Shown piece after piece: positions 24,443 through 33,010 of a DNA stretch of 64,000 bases. The notes beneath the pieces were generated by a model. The model had not been told where the DNA came from. It did not search any database and saw only the letters and a program-made list of their open reading frames with translations. The stretch is taken from assembly GCF_900107135.1 (NCBI RefSeq), contig NZ_FNOV01000004.1:1-64000 (forward strand), given 5' to 3'. This stretch comes from Hymenobacter psychrophilus (GTDB lineage Bacteria; Bacteroidota; Bacteroidia; Cytophagales; Hymenobacteraceae). Each line of letters begins with the position of its first letter. Within the stretch, counting starts at the first letter, position 1. Made by a program: the position numbers and the translations under genes.

Positions 24443-24474
24443 TTTGACAATGTTAGCGAAGATGGTGTTATTTG
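24443..24474 (+). promoter_or_regulatory. Promoter-like pair upstream of acpP
   Basis: TTTG at 24443-24446 and TTTG at 24471-24474 sit with the spacing of a -33/-7 pair (20 bp between TTG and the 8-bp -7 window), but the -7 window reads GTTATTTG, missing the TA. Confidence 0.4.
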
Positions 24475-24504
24475 TGCCGAGTTTTCTTTTAAACCCCCAC
24501 GGAA

Positions 24505-24741
24505 ATGTCTGAAATTGCAGAGAAAGTAAAAGCCATCATCATCGATAAGTTGGGTGTTGAGGCGTCGGAAGTAACCCCCGAGGCTTCGTTCACCAACGAT
24601 TTGGGCGCCGATTCGCTCGATACCGTCGAGTTGATCATGGAGTTCGAAAAGGAATTCAATGTGTCTATCCCCGACGACCAGGCCGAAAACATCGGCACCG
24701 TAGGTCAGGCTATCAGCTACCTGGAAGAGCACGCTAAATAG
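24505..24741 (+). CDS. acpP: Acyl carrier protein
   Basis: A 78-residue acidic four-helix protein carrying fatty-acid intermediates on 4'-phosphopantetheine attached to Ser37 of the [12 protein letters not shown] motif. Length and charge are standard. It is the first gene of the acpP-fabF-rnc group. Its TAG stop overlaps the first base of a GTGAATA-type heptad array, and a strong terminator at 24832-24871 separates it from fabF. That fits the much higher ACP expression expected. Confidence 0.97.
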   Translation: MSEIAEKVKAIIIDKLGVEASEVTPEASFTNDLGADSLDTVELIMEFEKEFNVSIPDDQAENIGTVGQAISYLEEHAK

Positions 24742-24820
24742 TGAATAACGAATAGTGAACAGTGAATAGTGTTGCTTCCAAGTTGGTGAAGCCCCCGACT
24801 ATTCACTGTTCACTATTCAC
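24741..24820. repeat. Inverted GTGAATA-type heptad arrays
   Basis: Left arm 24741-24771: GTGAATA, ACGAATA, GTGAACA, GTGAATA, GTG. Right arm 24799-24820: CTATTCA, CTGTTCA, CTATTCA, C, its reverse complement. The first base is the last base of the acpP stop codon. A related pair surrounds 54641-54881. Confidence 0.88.
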
Positions 24821-24831
24821 TACGCACTAAA

Positions 24832-24871
24832 CAAACCGGCCGGCCTGCCGCCGGCCGGTTTGCTTTTTTTT
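24832..24871 (+). terminator. Rho-independent terminator between acpP and fabF
   Basis: A perfect 12-bp stem (CAAACCGGCCGG / CCGGCCGGTTTG), 7-nt loop, and then C followed by eight T. The strongest intrinsic terminator in this region. Confidence 0.9.
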
Positions 24872-24905
24872 GTCCTTTCCATTTTCTCGCTTCTTGAACT
24901 CGCCT

Positions 24906-26159
24906 ATGTCTCTTCGGAGAGTTGTCGTGACCGGCCTGGGTGCCCTTACCCCCGTCGGCAAAACTGCCCCCGCCTATTGGGAAGGCCTGGTGGCCGGCCG
25001 TAGTGGTGCTGCTCCCATCACGCGCTTTGACGCCGGTAAGTTTAAAACCCGCTTCGCCTGCGAAGTAAAGGACTACAATCCCGACGACTACTTCGACCGT
25101 AAGGAGGGCCGTAAAATGGACATCTTCACCCAGTTCGGTCTGATTGCGGCCAACGAGGCCATTGCCGACGCGCGGCTCATTGAGGACGATGTTGACAAGG
25201 ACCGGGTAGGCGTTATCTGGGGTTCGGGCATTGGCGGCCTCACCTCGCTGCAGGCCGAGTGCATTGCCTTCGCCCACGGCGACGGCACACCCCGCTTCAA
25301 CCCCTTCTTTATTCCGAAAATGATTGCCGACAGCTCGTCGGGCAACATTTCCATCCGTCACAAATTCCGGGGCCCCAATTTCGTGACTACCTCGGCCTGC
25401 GCGTCGTCGTCGGATTCGATTATTTCGGCCTTCAACTACATCCGCCTCAACATGGCCGACGTCATCGTGACGGGCGGCTCGGAGGCGGCCATCACCGAAT
25501 CGGGCGTGGGCGGCTTCAACGCCCTCAAGGCCATGAGTGAGCGCAACGACGCGCCCGAGCAGGCCTCGCGCCCCTACGACAAGGAGCGCGACGGGTTTGT
25601 GCTGGGCGAAGGCGCGGCCTCGCTGGTGCTCGAGGAGTACGAGCACGCCAAGGCCCGCGGCGCCAAAATATACGCCGAGCTGATTGGCGGCGGTATGTCG
25701 GCCGATGCCTACCACATCACGGCCCCCGACCCCGAGGGCAACGGCGTGGTGTTAGTGATGCAGAACGCGCTGCGCGACGCCGGCATCAAGCCCGAAGACG
25801 TGGACTACATTAATACCCATGGCACGAGTACGCCGCTGGGTGATGGCGCCGAGGTGAAAGCCATTCAGAAGGTGTTTGGTGAGCACGCCTATGGGCTGAA
25901 CATCAGCTCGACCAAGAGCATGACCGGCCACCTGCTGGGGGCGGCGGGCGCTATTGAGGCCGTAGCCTGCATTATGGCCATGCAGCACGATACAGTGCCG
26001 CCCACCATCAACCACTTCACCGACGACCCCGAACTGGATTCGCGCCTCAACTTCACCTTCAACGAGGCCCAGAAGCGGGAAGTGAACATTGCCATGAGCA
26101 ATACCTTTGGTTTCGGCGGCCACAACACCTCGGTTATTTTCCGGAAAATCAGCGAGTAG
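24906..26159 (+). CDS. fabF: Beta-ketoacyl-ACP synthase II
   Basis: A 417-residue condensing enzyme that extends acyl-ACP with malonyl-ACP in fatty-acid elongation. The Cys-His-His active site is complete: Cys165 in TTSACASSSD, His305 in INTHGTSTPLGD, His342 in SMTGHLLGAAGA. MSLRRVVVTGLGALTPVG is the usual N-terminus, so ATG 24906 is chosen over 24870. It lies in the conserved acpP-fabF-rnc order. Both sides carry hairpins (24832-24871 and 26170-26228), so expression may be partly separate from its neighbours. Confidence 0.96.
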   Translation: MSLRRVVVTGLGALTPVGKTAPAYWEGLVAGRSGAAPITRFDAGKFKTRFACEVKDYNPDDYFDRKEGRKMDIFTQFGLIAANEAIADARLIEDDVDKDRVGVIWGSGIGGLTSLQAECIAFAHGDGTPRFNPFFIPKMIADSSSGNISIRHKFRGPNFVTTSACASSSDSIISAFNYIRLNMADVIVTGGSEAAITESGVGGFNALKAMSERNDAPEQASRPYDKERDGFVLGEGAASLVLEEYEHAKARGAKIYAELIGGGMSADAYHITAPDPEGNGVVLVMQNALRDAGIKPEDVDYINTHGTSTPLGDGAEVKAIQKVFGEHAYGLNISSTKSMTGHLLGAAGAIEAVACIMAMQHDTVPPTINHFTDDPELDSRLNFTFNEAQKREVNIAMSNTFGFGGHNTSVIFRKISE

Positions 26160-26169
26160 TAGAGAAACG

Positions 26170-26228
26170 GTGTCATGCTTCGACTGCGCTCCGCTTCGCG
26201 GATGCCAGATGAAGCATGACACGTTTTT
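26170..26228 (+). terminator. TCATGCTTC palindromic element acting as fabF terminator
   Basis: GTGTCATGCTTC (26170-26181) and GAAGCATGACAC (26211-26222) form a perfect 12-bp stem around a GC-rich core with its own CTGCGCTCCGCTTCGCGG pairing, followed by G and six T. It is a better-preserved member of the repeat at 17584-17623 with an added U-tract. Confidence 0.75.
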
Positions 26229-26257
26229 TAATAGCTTCATCACAACAACTAAATAGA

Positions 26258-27007
26258 ATGCCCAAGTCCGGTCAGCCTTTGCCGATATTCGGCTTTTTTC
26301 GCCGGCTGATTGGTCGTGACCGGGCCTTTCGGCAGGCCATTACCACCATTACGGGCCACGCGCCGGGCAACGTGCAGTTGTACCGGCTGGCTTTTACGCA
26401 CTCCTCGGTAGTACGCCAGCAGGGCGAGCAGGCCCGCCACCAAAGCAACGAGCGGCTGGAGTTTCTGGGCGACGCGGTGCTGGGCACGGCCGTGGCCGAA
26501 TACCTGTTCCGTAAGTTCCCCTACGAGCAGGAAGGTTTCCTGACGGAGATGCGCAGCCGCATTGTCAACCGCGAGAGCCTCAACGGCATTGCCCTCAAAA
26601 TTGGTCTTGATAAGCTCGTGCAACTTGATGCCGCGCAGGGCCGGGCGGCCCGCTCGCGCTCGGTAAACGGCAACGCCCTGGAGGCGCTGGTAGGGGCCGT
26701 GTACCTCGACCACGGCTACAAAGCGGCCCGCAAGTTCGTGCTCGCCCGTCTGCTCAAGCCCTTCGTTGATGTAAAGGCCATGACCCAGACGACCACCAAC
26801 TTCAAGAGCAAGCTGATTGAGTGGGCCCAGCGTAGCGGCAAAAACATGCGCTACGAGCTGACCGGCGAAGCCCGCCCCGGCGGCGTAATGGAGTTTTCGG
26901 CCGTGGTAGTGATAGATGATGAGGAAATTGCCACCGGCATGGGCCTCTCGAAAAAGCAGGCCGAGCAACTGGCCGCCGAGCGGGCGTTGGCAGCGCTGGG
27001 GGTGTAA
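26258..27007 (+). CDS. rnc: Ribonuclease III
   Basis: A 249-residue double-strand-specific endonuclease for rRNA and mRNA processing. The RNase III signature NERLEFLGDAVLG (metal-binding Glu and Asp) lies near residue 65-78, with the second acidic pair in NALEALVGAVYLDHG. The C-terminal dsRBD (FKSKLIEWAQRSGKNMRYEL ... GMGLSKKQAEQLAAERAL) is intact. ATG 26258 starts after the fabF terminator; the upstream ATG at 26216 is inside that hairpin, so it is unlikely. Third gene of the acpP-fabF-rnc group. Confidence 0.95.
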   Translation: MPKSGQPLPIFGFFRRLIGRDRAFRQAITTITGHAPGNVQLYRLAFTHSSVVRQQGEQARHQSNERLEFLGDAVLGTAVAEYLFRKFPYEQEGFLTEMRSRIVNRESLNGIALKIGLDKLVQLDAAQGRAARSRSVNGNALEALVGAVYLDHGYKAARKFVLARLLKPFVDVKAMTQTTTNFKSKLIEWAQRSGKNMRYELTGEARPGGVMEFSAVVVIDDEEIATGMGLSKKQAEQLAAERALAALGV

Positions 27008-27145
27008 GAACGGCTCTGCGAAACAGCGGGCTTCTGGTAGTCTCGAATGTGCCCGGATATTCGGAAAAATGGCTAGCTCGGGTTGCTGGCTGGCACCGGT
27101 GCTTAGTCCGCAATATTTATACGATTATACCTTAACCATTTGCTG

Positions 27146-28438
27146 ATGAATGCCTCTGCTCTTATGCTGGCAAAGCAATACTTCGGCCTGCTACTGGTTC
27201 TGCTGACGTTGCGTAGCGCCCAGGCAGAACCACAGTTGCCGAAGGTGCAGGTGCAACTGCGAGCCGACCCCTCTACCCGTAGCTTCAATTGCCATTACCA
27301 ATTCACGCTGCCCGCTGCCGATACGAGCACGCGGGTGGTGTTGCGGCTGAACCGGGCCTTCCGGGTGCAGCAGGTACAAGCGAAAGGGGCGGCCTCGGTG
27401 CGGCAAACGCGCAGTTATTATCCCTATTTCGCCGATACGCTTCAGCGGGTGGAGGTGCGCTTTAAGCGGGGTGCCCGGCAGGCCCGCACCGTGAGCCTAA
27501 GCTACTCGGGCACGCTGGATACGCTATTTGCCACTGCTGCCGTGCTGGAGTTTAGTGGGCATACCGGCTGGTTGCCGTTTCAGCCATTGTGCGAGTATGA
27601 GCCAGTGGACTACGAGCTGCGCGTGAAGGTACCGGCTGGTTATCAGGTGGTAAGCTCTGCAGACCTGCTAAAATCAGGCGCGGGCGCGTGGCAGTTTCGG
27701 GGGCGCACGGGCCAGATTGAAATTACGGCGCTCATAGGCCGGCAGTTCAGCAGAGCGGCGCTTGCGGCGCGCCCGCAGGTGCAAATAGTGAAGGCGGGTG
27801 CTACCACCACGCGGGCTGATACGTTGCTGCTGCGCAAAGCGGTGGATGTTGTCGGCTTCTACAACCGCACGATTGGGCGGCAGGATTCGGTGAAGCGGTT
27901 CACGGTGCTTTTGCCCGGTACCGACCGCGACGCATTCGGCTTGCGCGAGGATGCGACGGTTATTACTTACCCTGATTTCAACGTGAGCCAGCGCGGGGCT
28001 GAGTTAATTCTGGCCCACGAAATCAGCCATAAGTGGTGGGGCGAAGGGTCAGTGCACAACTACAACGACTGGCTGAACGAAGCCGTTGCCACCTACTCCA
28101 GCCTGCTCTACCTGCAAGCCCGCGGCGACACGGCTGGCTACCGCATCGAACTGAATAAACGAGCCCAAACGCTGACGGACAGCACACCGGCCATTATCGG
28201 CTTTGAAAGTTCCCAGCACCCTTACCAGGTGTTCCGGCAAGTGATTTACAACAAGGGGACGGTGGTGCTGGCGGCGCTGCACGGCTACCTGGGCGACAAG
28301 CAGTTTATTCAGCTGCTGGCCACCGCCGCCGGCCGCCGCACCAGCACTACTGAGGAGTTGTTGCAACTGGTGCAGGCGCAGGCAGGGCCGGAGGCGCGAA
28401 CTTGGCTGCGGGCGAAATTGGAGCGCGTGGGCCGTTGA
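27146..28438 (+). CDS. M1-family zinc metallopeptidase (exported)
   Basis: A 430-residue gluzincin-type peptidase with a signal peptide ending near RSAQA. The zinc motif HEISHKWWGEG plus the third ligand in NDWLNEAVATYSS (about residues 290-320) identify the M1 aminopeptidase fold. An N-terminal beta-domain (about 25-240) and a short helical C-terminal domain complete it. At about half the length of classical aminopeptidase N, it lacks the full C-terminal domain, as many Bacteroidota homologues do. The GAMEN substrate motif is not obvious, so activity against peptides is likely but unproven. No operon partner. Confidence 0.8.
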   Translation: MNASALMLAKQYFGLLLVLLTLRSAQAEPQLPKVQVQLRADPSTRSFNCHYQFTLPAADTSTRVVLRLNRAFRVQQVQAKGAASVRQTRSYYPYFADTLQRVEVRFKRGARQARTVSLSYSGTLDTLFATAAVLEFSGHTGWLPFQPLCEYEPVDYELRVKVPAGYQVVSSADLLKSGAGAWQFRGRTGQIEITALIGRQFSRAALAARPQVQIVKAGATTTRADTLLLRKAVDVVGFYNRTIGRQDSVKRFTVLLPGTDRDAFGLREDATVITYPDFNVSQRGAELILAHEISHKWWGEGSVHNYNDWLNEAVATYSSLLYLQARGDTAGYRIELNKRAQTLTDSTPAIIGFESSQHPYQVFRQVIYNKGTVVLAALHGYLGDKQFIQLLATAAGRRTSTTEELLQLVQAQAGPEARTWLRAKLERVGR

Positions 28439-28531
28439 GGTCTTTTGTCCGACCTTTGCGCTGCGTTGGGGCGGTAGCAGCACTGCTTGCCACCGCGCCG
28501 CGCCGTTGTTCACCCCAATTCATCCATCCCC

Positions 28532-30505
28532 ATGCGAATAGCCGGTGCCGCCCTCAACCAGATTCCCTTCGACTGGACTCATAACCTGCGCACGATTCAG
28601 ACGGCCATAGCGCAGGCAAAAACTGCCAATGTCGAGTTGCTGTGTCTGCCGGAAATGTGCCTGACCGGGTACGGCTGCGAGGATTTGTTTCTGAGCGACT
28701 GGCTGCCCGAAAGCGCGCTGCAGCACCTGCAAACCATCCGGCCCTGGACGCAGGGTATCTGCGTGGTGGTGGGCCTGCCGGTACGCCTGAGCGGCCGCAC
28801 CTACAATACGGCCGCCGTGCTGCGCGATGGGCAGATTCTGGGTTTCGCGGCCAAGCAGTTTCTGGCCAACGATGGCGTGCACTACGAGCCCCGGTTCTTC
28901 CATCCGTGGCCGGCCGGCGAAACCACGACGGTGCAGTGGGAAGGGGAGGAGTGGGCGTTGGGCGACCTCACGTTTGAGCATAAAGGCGTGCGGTTCGGGT
29001 TCGAAATCTGCGAGGATGCGTGGCGGCCCGACGATGTGCGGCCCGCCAGCCGCCTCAAGGGCAAGGTGGATTTGATTGTGAATCCTTCGGCCTCGCACTT
29101 TGCCATGAGCAAGACCGATGTGCGCTACCAGTTGGTGCTGCAGGCCTCGCGCAAGTTCGAGTGCACCTACCTCTACGCCAACCTGCTGGGCAACGAGGCC
29201 GGCCGCATGGTGTACGACGGCGAGATTCTGGTGGCCCGCAACGGCCATTTGCTCCAGCGCAACCAGCTGCTGAGTTTCAAGGAAGTGGATATGGAATGCG
29301 TGGACGTGGACTTTGCGGCTAACCTGCCCTTGGCCGAGCAGATTCCGGCCCTGCCCGCGCCCGACGAGTATCTGGAGCTGAACCAGGCCCTGAGCCTGGC
29401 GCTGTTCGACTACCTGCGCAAGGCCCGCAGCCGGGGCTTCGTGCTGAGTTTGAGCGGCGGGGCCGATTCGAGCATGTGCGCCGTGGCGGTGGCCGAAATG
29501 GTGCGCCTGGGCACGGCCGAGTTGGGCACGGCCGAGTTCATGCGGCGCGCCGGCTGCTTCACGGCCACCGATATTGCGGAAATCACTGGCGAGAAACAAG
29601 CCGTGCCCATTCCTCGCGAGCTGGTGGCCGCCGACGGTTCGCCGACCCCCGCGCCGGCCGGCAACCTGCCGCTGGCCAGCACGAAGGCCGTTTCGGGCAA
29701 TCAACGCGAACTGAACCGCCAAATCACCGGCCGTCTGCTTACCTGCGCCTACCAGGGCACCGTCAACTCTTCCGACGACACCTTCAACTCGGCCCAGGAA
29801 CTGGCCGACGACATTGGCGCCGTGTTTCATCACTGGGAGATTGACGAAGAGGTGAGCGGCTACGTGGGTAAGATTGAGCAGGCCCTGGGCCGGCCGCTCA
29901 CTTGGCAGACCGATGACCTGGCCCTGCAGAACATTCAGGCCCGGGTGCGCGCCCCCGCCATCTGGATGCTGGCCAACGTGCAGAACTGCCTGCTGATGAC
30001 GACTTCCAACCGCTCGGAGGCCAGCGTGGGCTACTGCACCATGGACGGCGACACGGCCGGCTCCATCTCGCCCATCGCCGGCGTCGACAAGTTCTTCGTG
30101 AAGCAGTGGCTGCGCTGGGCCGAAACCGAGCTGGCCTACCCTGGCCTGCGCCGGGTGAACGGCCTGCAGCCCACCGCCGAGCTGCGCCCGCTGGCCGATA
30201 ACCAGACCGATGAGCGCGACCTGATGCCCTACGTGCTGCTCAACCGCATTGAGCGGCTGGGTTTCTACGACCGGCTGGCCCCGGCCCAGGTGCTGGCCAC
30301 GCTCATTAACGAAGACCCCACCGCCGACCCCGAGCAGCTCAAAACCTACGTCAAGCGCTTCTTCAGCCTCTGGAGCCGCAACCAGTGGAAGCGCGAACGG
30401 TACGCCCCCGCTTTCCACCTCGACGACTACAACGTGGACCCACGCTCCTGGCTGCGCTTCCCGATTTTGAGCGGCGGCTACACCCAGGAACTGGCGGCGC
30501 TGTAG
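28532..30505 (+). CDS. nadE: Glutamine-dependent NAD+ synthetase
   Basis: A 657-residue two-domain enzyme amidating NaAD to NAD+. The N-terminal nitrilase (glutaminase) domain has its triad: Glu in LCLPEMCLTGYG, Lys near FGFE/KGVR and AAKQFLAND, and Cys160 in GFEICEDAW. The C-terminal synthetase domain carries the PP-loop FVLSLSGGADSSMCAVAV and later NVQNCLLMTTSNRSEASVGYCTMDGDTAG. An ammonia tunnel is expected from the family. ATG 28532 matches the usual MRIAGAALNQ start; the longer frame from 28487 has no support. Confidence 0.95.
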   Translation: MRIAGAALNQIPFDWTHNLRTIQTAIAQAKTANVELLCLPEMCLTGYGCEDLFLSDWLPESALQHLQTIRPWTQGICVVVGLPVRLSGRTYNTAAVLRDGQILGFAAKQFLANDGVHYEPRFFHPWPAGETTTVQWEGEEWALGDLTFEHKGVRFGFEICEDAWRPDDVRPASRLKGKVDLIVNPSASHFAMSKTDVRYQLVLQASRKFECTYLYANLLGNEAGRMVYDGEILVARNGHLLQRNQLLSFKEVDMECVDVDFAANLPLAEQIPALPAPDEYLELNQALSLALFDYLRKARSRGFVLSLSGGADSSMCAVAVAEMVRLGTAELGTAEFMRRAGCFTATDIAEITGEKQAVPIPRELVAADGSPTPAPAGNLPLASTKAVSGNQRELNRQITGRLLTCAYQGTVNSSDDTFNSAQELADDIGAVFHHWEIDEEVSGYVGKIEQALGRPLTWQTDDLALQNIQARVRAPAIWMLANVQNCLLMTTSNRSEASVGYCTMDGDTAGSISPIAGVDKFFVKQWLRWAETELAYPGLRRVNGLQPTAELRPLADNQTDERDLMPYVLLNRIERLGFYDRLAPAQVLATLINEDPTADPEQLKTYVKRFFSLWSRNQWKRERYAPAFHLDDYNVDPRSWLRFPILSGGYTQELAAL

Positions 30506-30512
30506 GTAGTGG

Positions 30513-30630
30513 AGCTATTAGCTGATAGCTGTTAGCTTTCCTGGGTCCTTCAGGCTTGCTTCGACATCCGCAGGGCGCGGGCAACTATCAGAACGAAAGC
30601 TAACAGCCAACAGCTATCAGCTAACAGCTC
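30513..30630. repeat. Inverted pair of AGCTAAC-type heptad arrays after nadE
   Basis: Left arm 30513-30540: AGCTATT, AGCTGAT, AGCTGTT, AGCTTTC. Right arm 30598-30630: AGCTAAC, AGCCAAC, AGCTATC, AGCTAAC, AGCTC. The spacer is 57 bp. The left arm starts 7 bp after the nadE stop, so it may end that message. Confidence 0.88.
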
Positions 30631-30686
30631 TAAAAAAGCCCTCCGGCTAAAAACCGATACTTTTACAGCTCCATTCCGCGCAATTC

Positions 30687-31388
30687 GTGTCGCCAACAAC
30701 TTTCGAGCAGCTCTACCAGCAACGCGAGGCCTACCGGCTGCCGCTGTACTCGGCGCGGCAGGTGGCGAAGCTTACGGGGCTGGCGGCCTCCACAGTGCAG
30801 GCCTGGACCCGCGCCACCGACCTGCACGGCGCGCTGGTGCAGCCGGCCAGCGCCGACGGCCTCTCGTTTCTGAATCTGGTAGAAGTACATGTGCTGGCCG
30901 CTATCCGGCACCAGCATGGTATTTCGCTGCAGCGGGTGCGCCACGCGGTGCAGTTTGTGCGCGAGGAGCTACAGGCCGAGCATCCGCTGGCCCAGCATCA
31001 GCTCGAAACCGATGGCGTGGATTTGTTCGTGCGCACGCTGGAGGATGACAACCTGCTCATCAACGCCTCGCGGCGGGGGCAGATAACTATTCGCGAGCTG
31101 GTAGAAGCATATCTGCGCCGCGTCGAGCGGGCCGCCGATGGCTTCCCGCTGCGGCTGTTTCCGGTGTACGCCAGCACCCCCGGCTTCGTGCCCGACGGCG
31201 CCCCGGCCCACCTTGTCGTCGACCCGCGGGTGGCCTTTGGGCGGCCGGTGCTCACGGCCACCTACGTGCCCGTCGATGTAGTGGTGGACCAATACCGCGC
31301 CGGCGACGCGGTACTCGATATTGCCCGTAATTTCAACCTTCCGGCCGCGGCCGTGGAAGAAGCCCTCCGGTATGAGCTCGGCGCCTGA
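30687..31388 (+). CDS. DUF433 antitoxin-like protein with N-terminal HTH
   Basis: A 233-residue protein starting at GTG. The N-terminus has a MerR-like helix-turn-helix (LYSARQVAKLTGLAASTVQAWTR, residues 19-41), the middle is helical (VHVLAAIRHQHGISLQRVRHAVQFVREEL), and the C-terminal ~60 residues form a DUF433 domain (LVVDPRVAFGRPVLTATYVPVDVVVDQYRAGD ... IARNFNLPAAAVEEALRYE). DUF433 proteins are antitoxins of PIN-type toxins. The stop overlaps the next gene by 17 bp, the usual antitoxin-toxin arrangement. The HTH suggests autoregulation of the pair. Confidence 0.85.
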   Translation: MSPTTFEQLYQQREAYRLPLYSARQVAKLTGLAASTVQAWTRATDLHGALVQPASADGLSFLNLVEVHVLAAIRHQHGISLQRVRHAVQFVREELQAEHPLAQHQLETDGVDLFVRTLEDDNLLINASRRGQITIRELVEAYLRRVERAADGFPLRLFPVYASTPGFVPDGAPAHLVVDPRVAFGRPVLTATYVPVDVVVDQYRAGDAVLDIARNFNLPAAAVEEALRYELGA

Positions 31389-31776
31389 ACCCGTTTTCTT
31401 CCTCGACCGCACCCTCGACACGGCGCTGGTGCGCGCCGCCTTGCAGGGCCGGCCCGGCCCGCCAGTGCTACGCCACGCCGAGCTGTTTGAGGCCGCCACG
31501 CCCGATGCCGAGTGGCTGCCCGCCGTAACGGCCCGGGGCGGCTTCGTGCTTACCCAGGAGCGGCGGCTGCACTACAACCCGCTCGAACTGCAGGTTCTGC
31601 GGGCCAGCGGGGCTGGCACCTTTATTTTCGTGGCTAAAGGCCTCACCGGGGCGGGCTTGGCCGAATGCGTTGTGCGCGCCCTGCCGCGCCTGCGCCGCTT
31701 TGTGGGGCGGCACCCACGGCCCTTTGTGGCCAAAGTCTACGTGGATGGTAGCGTACACCCGCTCGACCTTGGCTAA
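31372..31776 (+). CDS. PIN-like toxin (VapC45-type)
   Basis: A 134-residue protein partnering the overlapping DUF433 gene. The beginning FFLDRTLDTALVRAAL, then HAELFEAATPDAEWLPAVTARGGFVLTQERRL and a final VAKGLTGAGLAECVVRALPRL match the VapC45 PIN-like layout, with acidic residues for metal-dependent ribonuclease activity in the expected places. The common T(K/D)D acidic residue is Glu here (LTQERR), which may or may not preserve catalysis. ATG 31372 lies inside the antitoxin gene (17-bp overlap). RNA target unknown. Confidence 0.8.
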   Translation: MSSAPEPVFFLDRTLDTALVRAALQGRPGPPVLRHAELFEAATPDAEWLPAVTARGGFVLTQERRLHYNPLELQVLRASGAGTFIFVAKGLTGAGLAECVVRALPRLRRFVGRHPRPFVAKVYVDGSVHPLDLG

Positions 31777-32014
31777 GGCGAGTGGTCTGTGAAGTTGAGC
31801 ATGAGCATGCGTAGTGGTTGTTGCTAAAATAGTTGCTTGAATTACAGTGCGTTGTAATTTAATCGGAAGGCCCGCCGCAAGTATTCTGCACCAACCGGTC
31901 CTAAGCCTGTGTAACTCCCGGTACTTGCGGTAATGACTGGAATTGGTTACGTGTTGTTTCTCGCCTTCTGTTCTACGGGTGTATACTTTTCCGCTGCCTG
32001 CCATTCAAAAACCC
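31777..32014. other. Gap between the toxin-antitoxin pair and the ECF sigma gene
   Basis: No gene or RNA seen. A near-consensus -7 box (TACTTTTC, 31984-31991) lies 23 bp before the preferred TTG start of the sigma gene. Confidence 0.4.
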
Positions 32015-32599
32015 TTGTCCACTATTGCTTCTGCTGATGCCGAGTTGGTAGCGCAGTTGCAACGGGGCAGCGAGGTGGCATTTCGTGCGCTGGTAGAGCA
32101 GTACCAAAACCGCATTTACCGCACTGTGCTGGCCCTGCTTGGTTCCCCGGAGGAAGCCGAAGATGTGGCGCAGGATGTATTTGTGGAGGTTTATCAAACC
32201 ATTGGCCGGTTCCGGGGCGAATCGACGCTGGCTACCTGGCTCTACCGGCTGGCTACCTCGCGGGCCCTCAAGCACCGCCGGCAGGCCCGCGCCCGCAAGC
32301 GCTTCGCCTACTTCACCAGCTTGCTGGGCTTCGACAACCGCGTGCTCTACGAGCCAATGGACAACGAGCACCCCCAAGCGCAAATGGAAGGCCGGCAGCA
32401 GGTAGAAATCTTGCGCGCGCGCATTGCCCAACTGCCCGATCAGCAACAGGTAGCCTTCACGTTGCGCCACGAGCAGGAGCTGAGCTACGAGCAAATAGCC
32501 GCCGTACTCAATACCACGGTGCCCGCCGTGGAATCGTTGCTGTTTCGCGCCCGCAAAACGCTTCGCAACCACCTTCAACCCATCCCGCGCCATGCCTGA
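32015..32599 (+). CDS. ECF sigma factor
   Basis: About 194 residues from the preferred TTG at 32015. The same frame is open upstream with a GTG at 31979 and a TTG at 31943. Region 2: ADAELVAQLQRGSEVAFRALVEQYQNRIYRTVLALL, PEEAEDVAQDVFVEVYQTI, STLATWLYRLATSRALKHRR. Region 4: LPDQQQVAFTLRHEQELSYEQIAAVLNTTVPAVESLLFRARKTL. It overlaps the following small membrane-protein gene by 8 bp, as sigma/anti-sigma pairs often do. Only a near-consensus -7 box supports the chosen start, so the N-terminus is uncertain. Stimulus and regulon unknown. Confidence 0.88.
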   Translation: MSTIASADAELVAQLQRGSEVAFRALVEQYQNRIYRTVLALLGSPEEAEDVAQDVFVEVYQTIGRFRGESTLATWLYRLATSRALKHRRQARARKRFAYFTSLLGFDNRVLYEPMDNEHPQAQMEGRQQVEILRARIAQLPDQQQVAFTLRHEQELSYEQIAAVLNTTVPAVESLLFRARKTLRNHLQPIPRHA

Positions 32600-32891
32600 T
32601 TCTGCTGCTCGCCCCGATGCCGACGAGGAATGGACCGAGCTGCTGCGCCAGCTGCAGGCTCAGCCCGAAGCCCGGCCCCGACCCTACTTCTACAGCCGGG
32701 TGCGCGCCCGCCTTGTAAATGCCAGCGCCGTTGCGCGCCCATCGGCGCAAGCCTGGTTGCGCTGGCCCGCTTACGCGGTGATGCTGGGCTTACTGCTGCT
32801 GCTGAGTGGCGACGATGCTGCCTTGGGTTCAGTGAGCAGTGCAAACCAAAACAGCGGTAACTGGCTTGAGGCGCCCTTCGGTGGCGAGTAA
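32592..32891 (+). CDS. Small single-pass membrane protein, possible anti-sigma factor
   Basis: A 99-residue protein with a charged cytosolic N-terminus (about 55 residues, including EEWTELLRQLQAQP and PYFYSRVRARL), one TM helix (WPAYAVMLGLLLLLSG) and a short outer tail. It overlaps the sigma-factor gene by 8 bp. This is the place and topology of an anti-sigma factor, but no zinc-binding ZAS motif or known anti-sigma domain is visible. Function is inferred from position alone. Confidence 0.7.
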   Translation: MPDSAARPDADEEWTELLRQLQAQPEARPRPYFYSRVRARLVNASAVARPSAQAWLRWPAYAVMLGLLLLLSGDDAALGSVSSANQNSGNWLEAPFGGE

Positions 32892-32929
32892 CCGCATCCG
32901 GCGGAGGGTCAAATATGTCCGGCGCTTGA

Positions 32930-32965
32930 GCAGGAAAGCAGGTTGGCAAAACCCGTAGCCCGTTG
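32930..32965. repeat. Duplicated lgt upstream segment, copy 1
   Basis: A 36-bp segment (GCAGGAAAGCAGGTTGGCAA and onward) upstream of lgt copy 1. It recurs at 34162-34197 with four mismatches, showing that the tandem duplication began upstream of lgt. Confidence 0.85.
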
Positions 32966-33010
32966 ACTGACGCCAGCTAGCCCATCTCATTTTTTATATT
33001 TCTCTTCGCT

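Noticed and set aside
28520..30418. Long open frame antisense to nadE (over 600 codons)
   Set aside because: High-GC third-position bias opens the opposite strand; the product is low in complexity and resembles nothing, while nadE is intact on the plus strand.
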